Shown piece by piece: positions 1-7,419 of a stretch of DNA of 64,000 nucleotides. Position numbers and translations under genes: made by a program. The notes under the pieces are model-generated. The model was not told where the DNA came from, did not search any database, and saw nothing but the letters and a program-made list of their open reading frames with translations. Numbering within the stretch: the stretch's first letter is position 1; each line of letters begins with the position of its first letter. The stretch covers positions 25,369 to 89,368 of the forward strand of contig WUUP01000006.1 of the NCBI GenBank assembly GCA_009833045.1. Reading direction: 5' to 3'. The DNA comes from Saprospirales bacterium GYS_P2D. Lineage in GTDB: Bacteria > Bacteroidota > Bacteroidia > Chitinophagales > Saprospiraceae.

Positions 1-122
1 ACTGCTAACTGCTAACTGCTAACTGCTAACTGCTAACTGCTAACTGCTAACTGCTAACTGCTAACTGCTAACTGCTAACTGCTAACTGCTAACTGCTAAC
101 TGCTAACTGCTAACTGCTAACT
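1..122. repeat. 7-bp microsatellite (actgcta)n
   Basis: About 17.4 perfect head-to-tail copies of the heptamer actgcta start at the window edge, so the true left end may lie outside. The array stops where ACTG becomes ACTT at position 123. Period 7 shifts the reading frame in each copy. The array abuts the neighbouring minus-strand gene and supplies its stop codon (TAG, complement of 117-119). Confidence 0.95.
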
Positions 123-1802
123 TTCCCAAACCACCTTGGACTCAACCTCATGCCATTCAGCTAACTTATGTCCGTAACGATCATTTATGGCGCCACGACG
201 GATTTTGAGTGTTGGAGTCAGTAGATTATTTTGATCCGACCAAGCATCTTTTGCTACGATGATAGTAGATACTCTTTCATGATTTTCGAGCTGTTTATTG
301 GCTTTGTCGAGTTCTTTTTCGAGGGATGATCGTACTTCTTGTTGATCCATCTTTTGGCCGATCTCAGATAGACAGACCAAAGCCACGGGCTGAGGGCAGG
401 TCAGCCCTGCTACACAGATCTGCTCGATATAGTCATTCTCAGCGAAAAGATCCTCTATAGTGGTAGGCACTATGAATTTTCCCTTACTTGTCTTAAATGC
501 ATCTTTGACCCGACCTATGATACTGATGAATCCTTCGTCGTCCATTTTTCCTTTATCACCAGTATGCATCCAGCCGTCTATCACAGTATTGGCAGTGAGC
601 TCTGGTTCTTTATAGTAGCCCGTCATGAGCCATGGCATTTTCATTAGGACTTCTCCAGTGTTCGGATCTATGCGGCCTTCGCTGTTAGTGAGAGGCTTGC
701 CAACTGTATCTGGCTTATGGCGATCTTTAGGCATGAGGGTGAATCCTCCACCATTCTCAGTCATGCCGTATACTTCACGGAGATTGATTCCGAGGCGTCG
801 GTACCACTGCTTGAGTGACTCTGGAGTGATGGACGCTCCAGTCAAAAAAACTTCGCACTCTGAGAGTCCGAGTCCTGCTCTTATTTTCTTTTTCACCATA
901 GATGAGACTATCGGAATTTTCAGCAGTTTATCCATCTTTTTCTGCGGCATTTTGGACAATACTCCCAGCTGAAACTTGGTCCATATTCTTGGTACAGCAA
1001 ACAAAAATGTCGGTTTAGTATCTTGAAGATTCTTGGCAAAAGTGTCTAAGCTTTCTGCAAAAGAAATAGAGCCTCCAAACATTAAAGCACCCATCTCAAC
1101 AGCAGTTCGCTCCGCTATATGATTGAGTGGTAGGAATGAGAAAAACCTCGAGGCTGTGCCTTTTGTGATTCCAATATTTCCGTTTTGGAGTTCATTATTC
1201 ATGATTAGCGCCGCATTTCGGTGAGTATGCATCACACCTTTTGGAGTGCCCGTGGTACCAGAAGTGAATAGTATGGTCCAGAGACCATCAAGATCTGGGC
1301 TTATTTTCTCGGTGATGGGTTCATGTTTGCTTAGTTCTGCCCACTCGATACCCATATCGACTTCAGCATTCCCATCATAATGTGGAAATTTGAATACCTT
1401 GATGTCGCTGCTAATGCCAGACTTTTTTGATTGCCACTCTTCGAGTTTTCCAGCGAACAAGGCTACGCTATCGCTCTTTTCAAGTACAGTTTTTAATTGG
1501 TCGCCGCCAAGACTGGGGTAGAGCGGTACTGATATACACTCAGCTATCATGATGGCTAAATCTGCTATAATCCAGTGGGCGCAGTTTTTACTGCTTATTG
1601 CTATATGGTCTCCTTTATTTATTCCATTGGCCAGCAGACCTGCGGCTACCTTTCGGGCTTCTTCGCCAGCTACTGCGTAGGTCCATGTTTTCCAGATGTC
1701 GCCTTTGGGTTGTCTTAAGAATATATTATCAGGGGTTGTGCTTTCCCAATATTGAAAGTGTTCAATAGTCGAACGGAGGTTTTCAAAAAGAGTGTTAGAC
1801 AT
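117..1802 (-). CDS. AMP-forming long-chain acyl-CoA synthetase
   Basis: This is a 561-residue adenylate-forming ligase that would activate a fatty acid with ATP and CoA at the membrane or in the cytoplasm. The P-loop signature TSGTTGTPKG lies at about residues 180-189. Further on are the adenine-binding region around VYGMTENGG, the motif DGWMHTGDKG, and the hinge region ISIIGRVKDAFKTSKGK. Length fits the family. The start was set at MSNTLFENL because the ten upstream residues are basic and unlike the family. The stop codon TAG falls in the first unit of the heptamer microsatellite, so repeat slippage next to it could alter the C-terminus. The substrate chain length cannot be read from sequence. 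Confidence 0.9.
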   Translation of the reverse strand: MSNTLFENLRSTIEHFQYWESTTPDNIFLRQPKGDIWKTWTYAVAGEEARKVAAGLLANGINKGDHIAISSKNCAHWIIADLAIMIAECISVPLYPSLGGDQLKTVLEKSDSVALFAGKLEEWQSKKSGISSDIKVFKFPHYDGNAEVDMGIEWAELSKHEPITEKISPDLDGLWTILFTSGTTGTPKGVMHTHRNAALIMNNELQNGNIGITKGTASRFFSFLPLNHIAERTAVEMGALMFGGSISFAESLDTFAKNLQDTKPTFLFAVPRIWTKFQLGVLSKMPQKKMDKLLKIPIVSSMVKKKIRAGLGLSECEVFLTGASITPESLKQWYRRLGINLREVYGMTENGGGFTLMPKDRHKPDTVGKPLTNSEGRIDPNTGEVLMKMPWLMTGYYKEPELTANTVIDGWMHTGDKGKMDDEGFISIIGRVKDAFKTSKGKFIVPTTIEDLFAENDYIEQICVAGLTCPQPVALVCLSEIGQKMDQQEVRSSLEKELDKANKQLENHERVSTIIVAKDAWSDQNNLLTPTLKIRRGAINDRYGHKLAEWHEVESKVVWES

Positions 1803-2031
1803 TTTAGTTTGTTTTTTCACGTGAAGTCTCAAAAATAACAGAATGTAAAAATTAAATATTGTCTTTATTGGCAGAATGCAAAATGACCTACTATGTCTCG
1901 ATGTAGTGGCCAGCTTTTATTATGGTCCGGACATTAGTTTTTGATTTGGTATATGTCATGAATGATAATGGCCATCGAGAAGTTGACCCCATGAGTAGTA
2001 TTATTTACAGTAGAGCTTTTATCTTGTTGAT

Positions 2032-2610
2032 ATGGATTTGATTTATGATCAGGTATTTACGAGAGAAAAAGATGATGAGTCTATTCAAATAACATTGGCT
2101 GAATATGACCGATGTCGCTTTGAAGGGGTCGACTTAGTAGGGCAAGATTTTGGTCGATTTAGATTTATAGAATGTGAGTTCGTAGACTGCGATCTTAGTC
2201 AGGTGGATCTGTCTGATACTGTGTTGCAAAATATTAGGATGGTAGACTGTAGAGCCCGTGGTGTGGTATTTGAGCGATGTGACACCTTGGGGCTACAGAT
2301 TTTCTTTGAGCGTTGTCAGCTTGATTTTGCATCGTTTTACGGGATGAATCTCAAGCGATTTTCATTTGTCGACTGTGGTCTTACTGAGGTTGATTTTACT
2401 GAGGCGGATATGAATGGTGTAAATATGACAGGCAGTGATTTAGATAGGGCACAGTTTGAGCGGACTAATCTCTCAGAGGTAGATCTAAGGGGTGCAGTTC
2501 AATACACCATCGATCCAGAGCTCAATCAACTAAAAGGAGCAAAGTTTTCTGCGCCAGAAGTGTTGCGACTATTAGCTAAATATCAAATCAAGATTGAACC
2601 TATAGTTTAG
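2032..2610 (+). CDS. pentapeptide-repeat protein (Qnr-like fold)
   Basis: This 192-residue protein consists mostly of A(D/N)LXX-type pentapeptides, seen as runs such as VDLSDTVLQN, ADMNGVNMTGSDLDRAQF and TNLSEVDLRGA between about residues 27 and 165. The pattern predicts a right-handed quadrilateral beta helix. The C-terminus (TIDPELNQLKGAKFSAPEV, then a helix) resembles the closing cap of small cytoplasmic Qnr-like pentapeptide proteins. Qnr proteins protect DNA gyrase, but that function is not shown here and many relatives have no known role. There is no signal peptide. The gene converges on the next one with a 4-bp overlap at the stop codons. Confidence 0.8.
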   Translation: MDLIYDQVFTREKDDESIQITLAEYDRCRFEGVDLVGQDFGRFRFIECEFVDCDLSQVDLSDTVLQNIRMVDCRARGVVFERCDTLGLQIFFERCQLDFASFYGMNLKRFSFVDCGLTEVDFTEADMNGVNMTGSDLDRAQFERTNLSEVDLRGAVQYTIDPELNQLKGAKFSAPEVLRLLAKYQIKIEPIV

Positions 2611-3044
2611 TTCACTTCGACATTGACGAATAAGGTTTCGCTTTCTATGAGCTTGGGGATGAGCGCATTCCACGATATGATAGGAGCTACGGTAGTCTCA
2701 TCTGTAGTGATTTTGATATTGAGACTGAGCCTCTCTGAGCTACAGTTCATGCGATAGTCTCTTGAGATATCAGCGAGGCCATTTGATAGTCCTATATTTC
2801 CTATGACCAGATCGTACATCATCCAGTCGATCTCAGCGCATTCTATATTTACTAAAGCGTCAAAATCCTCTTGACTACGGATGAGCTCAAATTCATTTTC
2901 AGTGGAGACACGCATATTGTACGGATTGGCGCTACAGCCTATGTCCTCCAATCCCATAGCGATCTGTGTGTCATTGCTACAGCTATCATCGCTACATCCA
3001 TATGCAGCGATCATGATTATAAATATCCAAACAAATCTCCCCAT
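2607..3044 (-). CDS. small hypothetical lipoprotein
   Basis: This 145-residue protein has a hydrophobic N-terminus ending in a lipobox (AAYGC, Cys near residue 17), so it is probably lipidated and held in the periplasm or outer membrane. The mature part contains six further cysteines, which could form disulfides (inference). No family is recognised. It is convergent with the pentapeptide gene (4-bp overlap) and divergent from tex, with which it shares a short promoter region. Confidence 0.65.
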   Translation of the reverse strand: MGRFVWIFIIMIAAYGCSDDSCSNDTQIAMGLEDIGCSANPYNMRVSTENEFELIRSQEDFDALVNIECAEIDWMMYDLVIGNIGLSNGLADISRDYRMNCSSERLSLNIKITTDETTVAPIISWNALIPKLIESETLFVNVEVN

Positions 3045-3054
3045 CTGTAAATAA

Positions 3055-3062
3055 TACCTTTG
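3055..3062 (+). promoter_or_regulatory. candidate Bacteroidota minus-7 box for tex
   Basis: TACCTTTG matches the Bacteroidota minus-7 consensus TAnnTTTG exactly and lies 68 bp before the preferred tex start. No clear TTG minus-33 element stands about 20 bp upstream, so the call rests on one box. Confidence 0.35.
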
Positions 3063-3129
3063 CGGTTAAAACGATTAATAATAGCAATCTGCGTGCTGCA
3101 GAATGGTAGATTATCAAGAATCTGAAAAA

Positions 3130-5256
3130 ATGGATGCAAAAGTAATAGAAAAGTTGAGTCAGCGAGTAGGTGTGTCCTCCCGAATAGTGAAGAATGTCTT
3201 ACAGCTATTAGATGATGGTGCTACAGTCCCATTCATCGCTCGATATCGCAAAGAGCAGACTGGCTCTCTGGATGAAGTCCAGATCAGCGATATCAAGTCT
3301 GAGTATAAGGCGCTACAGGATCTGATCAAGCGTAAAGAATACGTCCTCTCGGTGATCAAAGATCAAGATAAATTGACCCCGCAGTTGGAGTCTCAGATCA
3401 AGGAGACTTGGGATGCGACCCTTCTCGAGGATCTCTACCTGCCCTATAAACCAAAGCGTAAGACCAGAGCCATGAAAGCTAAAGAGCTTGGCCTTGAGCC
3501 ATTGGCTAAGCAAATCATGGCACAGCGACAGCACGATGTGTATCGCATGGCGGATCGATATATCGGTGATGATGTAGCCACGGCAGATGCGGCTATAGCA
3601 GGGGCCCAAGATATCATAGCCGAGTGGATCAGCGAAAATCCGAAGACCAGAGAATCAGTCAGAAAAGCATACCAGCGAAAGGCAGTCCTCACAGCTAAGA
3701 TCAATAAAGGTAAGGAGGCCGATGCGATGAAATATCGTGACTACTTCAACTATGAGGAGAAGCTCAGCAAGTGTCCATCTCATAGGCTCCTGGCGATACG
3801 TCGAGCCGAGGATGAGGGACTGCTGCGAGTCAGGATCACTATCGATGCCGATGAGACGATCGATTGGTTGAGTAGGTTTTATATCAAGGGTGAAGGCGAG
3901 GCCTCGGACATAGTAGCGGAGGCACTGCGTGATGCCTATAAGCGGCTGATCTCGCCATCTATAGAGACGGAGTTTAGACTTTCGTCAAAGATGGCTGCTG
4001 ATCAAGAGGCGATCCAAGTATTTGCTAATAACCTTAAGCAATTGCTCTTAGCATCGCCTCTTGGAGAGAAAAGGGTGCTGGCACTCGATCCAGGCTATAG
4101 GACAGGATGTAAGCTCGTATGTCTGGATGAATCGGGCAAGCTACTGCACAACACTACTATCTACCCACACCCTCCTAAAAATGATAAAAATGATGCTCGC
4201 TATACTATCGAGCACTTGATGGATCAATATCAAGTCGAGGCTGTAGCGATAGGAAACGGTACTGCAGGCCGAGAAACCTATGATTTTGTTCGCTCTTTCG
4301 TAGCTGAGGATGTGGAGGTCTATTTGGTCAATGAAGCAGGAGCGTCGATATATAGTGCATCTGAGGTGGCTCGTGAGGAGTTTCCGGATCACGATATCAC
4401 TGTCAGAGGTGCCGTGTCTATAGGGCGCCGGCTCATGGATCCATTAGCCGAACTGGTCAAAATCGATCCCAAGTCAATAGGAGTGGGTCAGTATCAGCAT
4501 GACGTCAATCAAGTGATGCTACGTGATAGTCTGACAGAGACTGTGGAGCAGTGTGTCAATGCTGTAGGTATCAATGTCAATACGGCCAGTGCCAGTCTCT
4601 TGACCTTTGTGTCTGGTCTTGGACCTGGCTTGGCTCAAAATATTGTAAAATATAGAGATGAACATGGGCCATATACTCAGCGACGAGATCTGCTCGATGT
4701 CTCACGTATGGGTTCTAAGGCCTATGAGCAGAGTGTAGGATTCCTCCGTATCCGTGAGGGGGCTCATCCTCTGGATAATACAGGAGTGCATCCTGAGCGA
4801 TATGAGCTCGTAGAGACTATGGCCCGTGATATGGGTGTGGATTTGGCGGCATTCATAGCGGATACTAAGCTGCAGCGTCAGGTCAAGCTCAGTCAATATG
4901 TAAGTGATGAAGTAGGGATGCCCACGCTCAAGGATATCATGAAAGAGCTCGCTCAGCCAGGTCTCGATCCCAGAGGCACTGCTCAGGAGGTCGCATTTGA
5001 TAAAAACATTTCCTCCATAGATGATCTAGAGGTCGATATGGTGCTCAATGGTGTAGTGACTAATATGACTAATTTTGGTGCATTTGTAGATATCGGGATC
5101 AAAGGCGATGGCTTAGTCCATATATCTCAGATCACTAATCGTTTTATCAAAAATCCTGCAGAGGTGCTCCAACTCGGTCAAGAGGTCAAGGTCAAAGTCA
5201 TAGATCTCGATCTTAAGCGCCAGCGTGTTAATCTAAGTATGAAGGGAGTGAAGTGA
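3130..5256 (+). CDS. tex: Tex-family transcription accessory / S1 RNA-binding protein
   Basis: This protein of about 708 residues has the Tex domain order. First comes an N-terminal helical region containing DDGATVPFIARYRKEQTG. A YqgF-like RNase H fold follows (VLALDPGYRTGCKL and VEAVAIGNGTAGRET), then a helix-hairpin-helix region around LTFVSGLGPGLAQNIVKYR. The C-terminal S1 domain runs from VVTNMTNFGAFVDIG to the end. Tex proteins bind nucleic acids and affect transcription or RNA turnover; the exact role varies. The start MDAKVIEKL matches family N-termini. An in-frame ATG at 3103 would add nine residues (MVDYQESEK). An intrinsic terminator follows at 5290. Confidence 0.93.
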   Translation: MDAKVIEKLSQRVGVSSRIVKNVLQLLDDGATVPFIARYRKEQTGSLDEVQISDIKSEYKALQDLIKRKEYVLSVIKDQDKLTPQLESQIKETWDATLLEDLYLPYKPKRKTRAMKAKELGLEPLAKQIMAQRQHDVYRMADRYIGDDVATADAAIAGAQDIIAEWISENPKTRESVRKAYQRKAVLTAKINKGKEADAMKYRDYFNYEEKLSKCPSHRLLAIRRAEDEGLLRVRITIDADETIDWLSRFYIKGEGEASDIVAEALRDAYKRLISPSIETEFRLSSKMAADQEAIQVFANNLKQLLLASPLGEKRVLALDPGYRTGCKLVCLDESGKLLHNTTIYPHPPKNDKNDARYTIEHLMDQYQVEAVAIGNGTAGRETYDFVRSFVAEDVEVYLVNEAGASIYSASEVAREEFPDHDITVRGAVSIGRRLMDPLAELVKIDPKSIGVGQYQHDVNQVMLRDSLTETVEQCVNAVGINVNTASASLLTFVSGLGPGLAQNIVKYRDEHGPYTQRRDLLDVSRMGSKAYEQSVGFLRIREGAHPLDNTGVHPERYELVETMARDMGVDLAAFIADTKLQRQVKLSQYVSDEVGMPTLKDIMKELAQPGLDPRGTAQEVAFDKNISSIDDLEVDMVLNGVVTNMTNFGAFVDIGIKGDGLVHISQITNRFIKNPAEVLQLGQEVKVKVIDLDLKRQRVNLSMKGVK

Positions 5257-5289
5257 TACGCTCCAATGACTCAGTATGAATTTTATTGA

Positions 5290-5320
5290 GGCGAGCCAGA
5301 TTTTATGGCTCGCCTTTTTT
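5290..5320 (+). terminator. intrinsic terminator after tex
   Basis: A perfect 9-bp stem (GGCGAGCCA / TGGCTCGCC) with a 7-nt loop is followed directly by six T. It ends tex transcription and separates it from the dcw promoter region. Confidence 0.9.
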
Positions 5321-5510
5321 GTCGGGTATAGTGAGCTTACATATATGTGACATGAGTATTCCACATTTTACCACCAGTATATTATTCAGATGATATATGG
5401 GCTGTAGCCAATGTGAGAAGATGTTATTATTCGGGCTTGAGAGTGAGACTTTCATTGTCATGTTGTTAATCTCCATTTTTGGCTCATTTTGACCTGTATT
5501 ATATCAATCT

Positions 5511-5542
5511 ATTGATCTACAGATTATAACACATTATATTTG
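5511..5542 (+). promoter_or_regulatory. candidate distal mraZ promoter
   Basis: ATTG at 5511-5514 and TATATTTG at 5535-5542 are 20 bp apart, matching the Bacteroidota minus-33/minus-7 arrangement, with the minus-7 box exact. Transcription from here would give a leader of about 210 nt before mraZ. The leader region holds a 9-bp direct repeat (TGGTGTAAG at 5621 and TGGTGTGAG at 5635, 14-bp period). I see no gene in 5321-5760. Confidence 0.45.
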
Positions 5543-5696
5543 TGTATAATATGTGTATTTTACTTACACTATTCTGTTAATTCCAACTATCAAGGCTGTT
5601 GTGCTTGACTTTTGCTTATATGGTGTAAGCGAAATGGTGTGAGATTCTGTCACTTTATAAAAAATCATATGTTTTTTATAAATAATGTGTCGATCT

Positions 5697-5729
5697 GTGG
5701 TAAAAAGTGGGAACGTGATTCTATATTTG
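5697..5729 (+). promoter_or_regulatory. candidate MraZ operator overlapping proximal mraZ promoter
   Basis: TGGTA (5698-5702) and TGGGA (5708-5712) are separated by exactly 5 nt. This resembles the TGGGN-N5-TGGGN direct repeats bound by MraZ in other bacteria. Ten bases downstream is an exact minus-7 box, TATATTTG (5722-5729). The repeats therefore occupy the minus-33 zone of this promoter, as expected for autorepression. The third repeat is degenerate. Confidence 0.45.
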
Positions 5730-5760
5730 ACCTGTCGATGCATGACACCTTAATTATTAG

Positions 5761-6225
5761 ATGTACAGATTTACCGGAGAATATGAATGTAAGGTCGACT
5801 CAAAAGGTCGAGTACGAATGCCCTCTGCATTGGTGCGCCAGATCCCAAAAATCGACTTGGGCTTTACATTGAATAGGGGTTTTGAGAAGCATCTAATATT
5901 GTATCCTAAAGAAGTTTGGGATAAGAAAACAATTGAAATAGATCGGTTAAACATTTACAATAAGAAACATCGTCAAGCGATACGATTTTTTTATCGTGGG
6001 GCGACGCAGATATCGATGGATAGTAATGATCGTCTCTTGATGCCTAAGTCGCTCATGGAGTATGCGGGTATTTCTGGAGAGGTGATTTTGTTTGCTTATC
6101 AGGAGCAGGTAGAGATCTGGGCAAAAGATCAATACGAAGCATTCTTGGGTGATGAGCCTGAAGATTTTTCAGCCATAGCAGATGATATTTTTGGAGGACT
6201 GTCAAATGGTGTTGATGAGCATTGA
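5761..6225 (+). CDS. mraZ: MraZ transcriptional regulator
   Basis: This 154-residue protein is the first gene of the dcw cluster. MraZ is an AbrB-fold DNA-binding protein that forms rings and represses its own operon. Two SpoVT-AbrB-like repeats are visible, the first starting FTGEYECKVDSKGRVRMP and the second ISMDSNDRLLMPKSLMEYAG. The length agrees with the family (about 140-155). A candidate autoregulatory site lies 50-60 bp upstream. The 3' end overlaps rsmH by 20 bp, which suggests translational coupling. Confidence 0.95.
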   Translation: MYRFTGEYECKVDSKGRVRMPSALVRQIPKIDLGFTLNRGFEKHLILYPKEVWDKKTIEIDRLNIYNKKHRQAIRFFYRGATQISMDSNDRLLMPKSLMEYAGISGEVILFAYQEQVEIWAKDQYEAFLGDEPEDFSAIADDIFGGLSNGVDEH

Positions 6226-7114
6226 TTATCACGTGCCGGTGCTCTTGCGATCGAGTGTTGATCAGCTCATAGTGGATCCTGACGGGGTCTATGTGGATGT
6301 GACATTTGGTGGCGGAGGTCATTCTCGAGAGATATTATCATGCCTCAGTGATCAGGGTCGATTGTTTGGTTTTGATCAGGATGTGGATGCAGAGTCAAAT
6401 CTCATTGTTGATGACCGCTTCACTTTTGTGAGGTCTAATTTTGAGTATCTGTCCAATTTTGTTGACTACTATGGTCTTGATGGAGTGGATGGTATTCTGG
6501 CGGATCTTGGAGTGTCTTCATTTCATTTTGATGAGGCGAGTCGTGGTTTTTCGTATCGATTTGATGCGGAGCTGGATATGCGGATGAATGTATCTGCACA
6601 GCAGAGTGCTCGAGATGTCTTGATGAATTATGGCTCTGGTGAGTTGCAGCGGATTTTTTCTGAGTATGGAGAGATTAGGAATAGTCGATCGCTGGCTCAG
6701 GAGATAGTGCGACAGCGATCAGTCAGTGCGATTGCTACTGTCGGTGATTTGGATCAGATTATTGCTAAGATGTATCGTGGTGATCGGCAGAGGTATACTT
6801 CGCAGCTATATCAGGCTCTGAGGATCGAGGTGAATGATGAGCTTGGAGTATTGCGCAGGATGTTGGGGCAGGGTCGAGATATTTTGAGATCAGGAGGTAG
6901 TTTTGTGGTGATATCATACCATTCGCTGGAGGATAAGATTGTTAAGCGCTTCTTTAAGGATGGTGGATTTGATGGTCCTGAGGAGGATAGTTTTGGAAGG
7001 GTGATTGATCGATTCAAAGTGTTGACTAAGCGGCCTGCGGAGCCGACGGAAGATGAGATAAAAGAGAATAGTAGGGCGGCCAGTGCTAAGATGCGGGTAG
7101 CTCACAAAATATAA
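6206..7114 (+). CDS. rsmH: 16S rRNA (cytosine1402-N4)-methyltransferase
   Basis: RsmH (MraW) methylates N4 of C1402 in 16S rRNA using S-adenosylmethionine. The family N-terminus YHVPVLL, the SAM motif VDVTFGGGGHS and the motif ILADLGVSSFHFD are clear. The C-terminal region carries ISYHSLEDKIVKRFF. The start at 6206 (MVLMSIDYHVP) was chosen because GGAGG lies 8 nt upstream and the family begins just before YHVPVL. Another in-frame ATG lies at 6215, and a longer reading frame from 6182 lacks support. The product is 302 residues, the normal length. The gene overlaps mraZ by 20 bp. Confidence 0.94.
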   Translation: MVLMSIDYHVPVLLRSSVDQLIVDPDGVYVDVTFGGGGHSREILSCLSDQGRLFGFDQDVDAESNLIVDDRFTFVRSNFEYLSNFVDYYGLDGVDGILADLGVSSFHFDEASRGFSYRFDAELDMRMNVSAQQSARDVLMNYGSGELQRIFSEYGEIRNSRSLAQEIVRQRSVSAIATVGDLDQIIAKMYRGDRQRYTSQLYQALRIEVNDELGVLRRMLGQGRDILRSGGSFVVISYHSLEDKIVKRFFKDGGFDGPEEDSFGRVIDRFKVLTKRPAEPTEDEIKENSRAASAKMRVAHKI

Positions 7115-7122
7115 ATAAGCTG

Positions 7123-7419
7123 ATGGCTAAGGATTCTAAAGTTGGACGATTATACGACTGGTTGCCCTATGGTGCGCTGTTGTGCCTCTTGGTGCTCGTT
7201 TACATCGCCAATGTGCATAGAGTGCAAAAAAAGATCCGAGCGATCAATGAAGAATATAAGCAAATAGAGGAGCTTAAGCGTGAGTATTTCTCTATCAAGC
7301 AGAAGAGTCTGTACGATGGTACACTCAATCAGGTGGCGAAAAAGATTGAGGGATTTGATCTCGAGAGAGAAGTGCCGGTCCCTAAGAAAATCGAAAAAGT
7401 AAAGAAAGTAGATGCCTGA
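7123..7419 (+). CDS. ftsL: FtsL-like division protein
   Basis: This 98-residue bitopic membrane protein has a short basic N-terminus, one transmembrane helix at about residues 15-31 and a charged, probably coiled-coil segment (KKIRAINEEYKQIEELK). It sits between rsmH and ftsI, the standard place of ftsL. Sequence conservation in FtsL is low, so the call rests on topology, size and position. FtsL would bridge FtsB/FtsQ and FtsW/FtsI at the septum. The last 8 bp overlap ftsI. Confidence 0.75.
   Translation: MAKDSKVGRLYDWLPYGALLCLLVLVYIANVHRVQKKIRAINEEYKQIEELKREYFSIKQKSLYDGTLNQVAKKIEGFDLEREVPVPKKIEKVKKVDA

Noticed and set aside
1-122. CRISPR or origin-type iteron array
   Set aside because: The period is 7 bp with no spacers and no replication gene; it is a simple microsatellite.
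2032-2610. Quinolone-resistance (qnr) gene
   Set aside because: The fold type is similar, but pentapeptide repeats alone do not show gyrase protection, and the characteristic Qnr loops are not recognisable.
5612-5872. 86-codon frame before and into mraZ
   Set aside because: It overlaps the mraZ coding start in another frame, has an unlikely cysteine-rich composition and spans the predicted promoter and operator.
6182-6205. Longer rsmH start
   Set aside because: The ribosome binding site GGAGG lies downstream of this ATG and fits the start at 6206.
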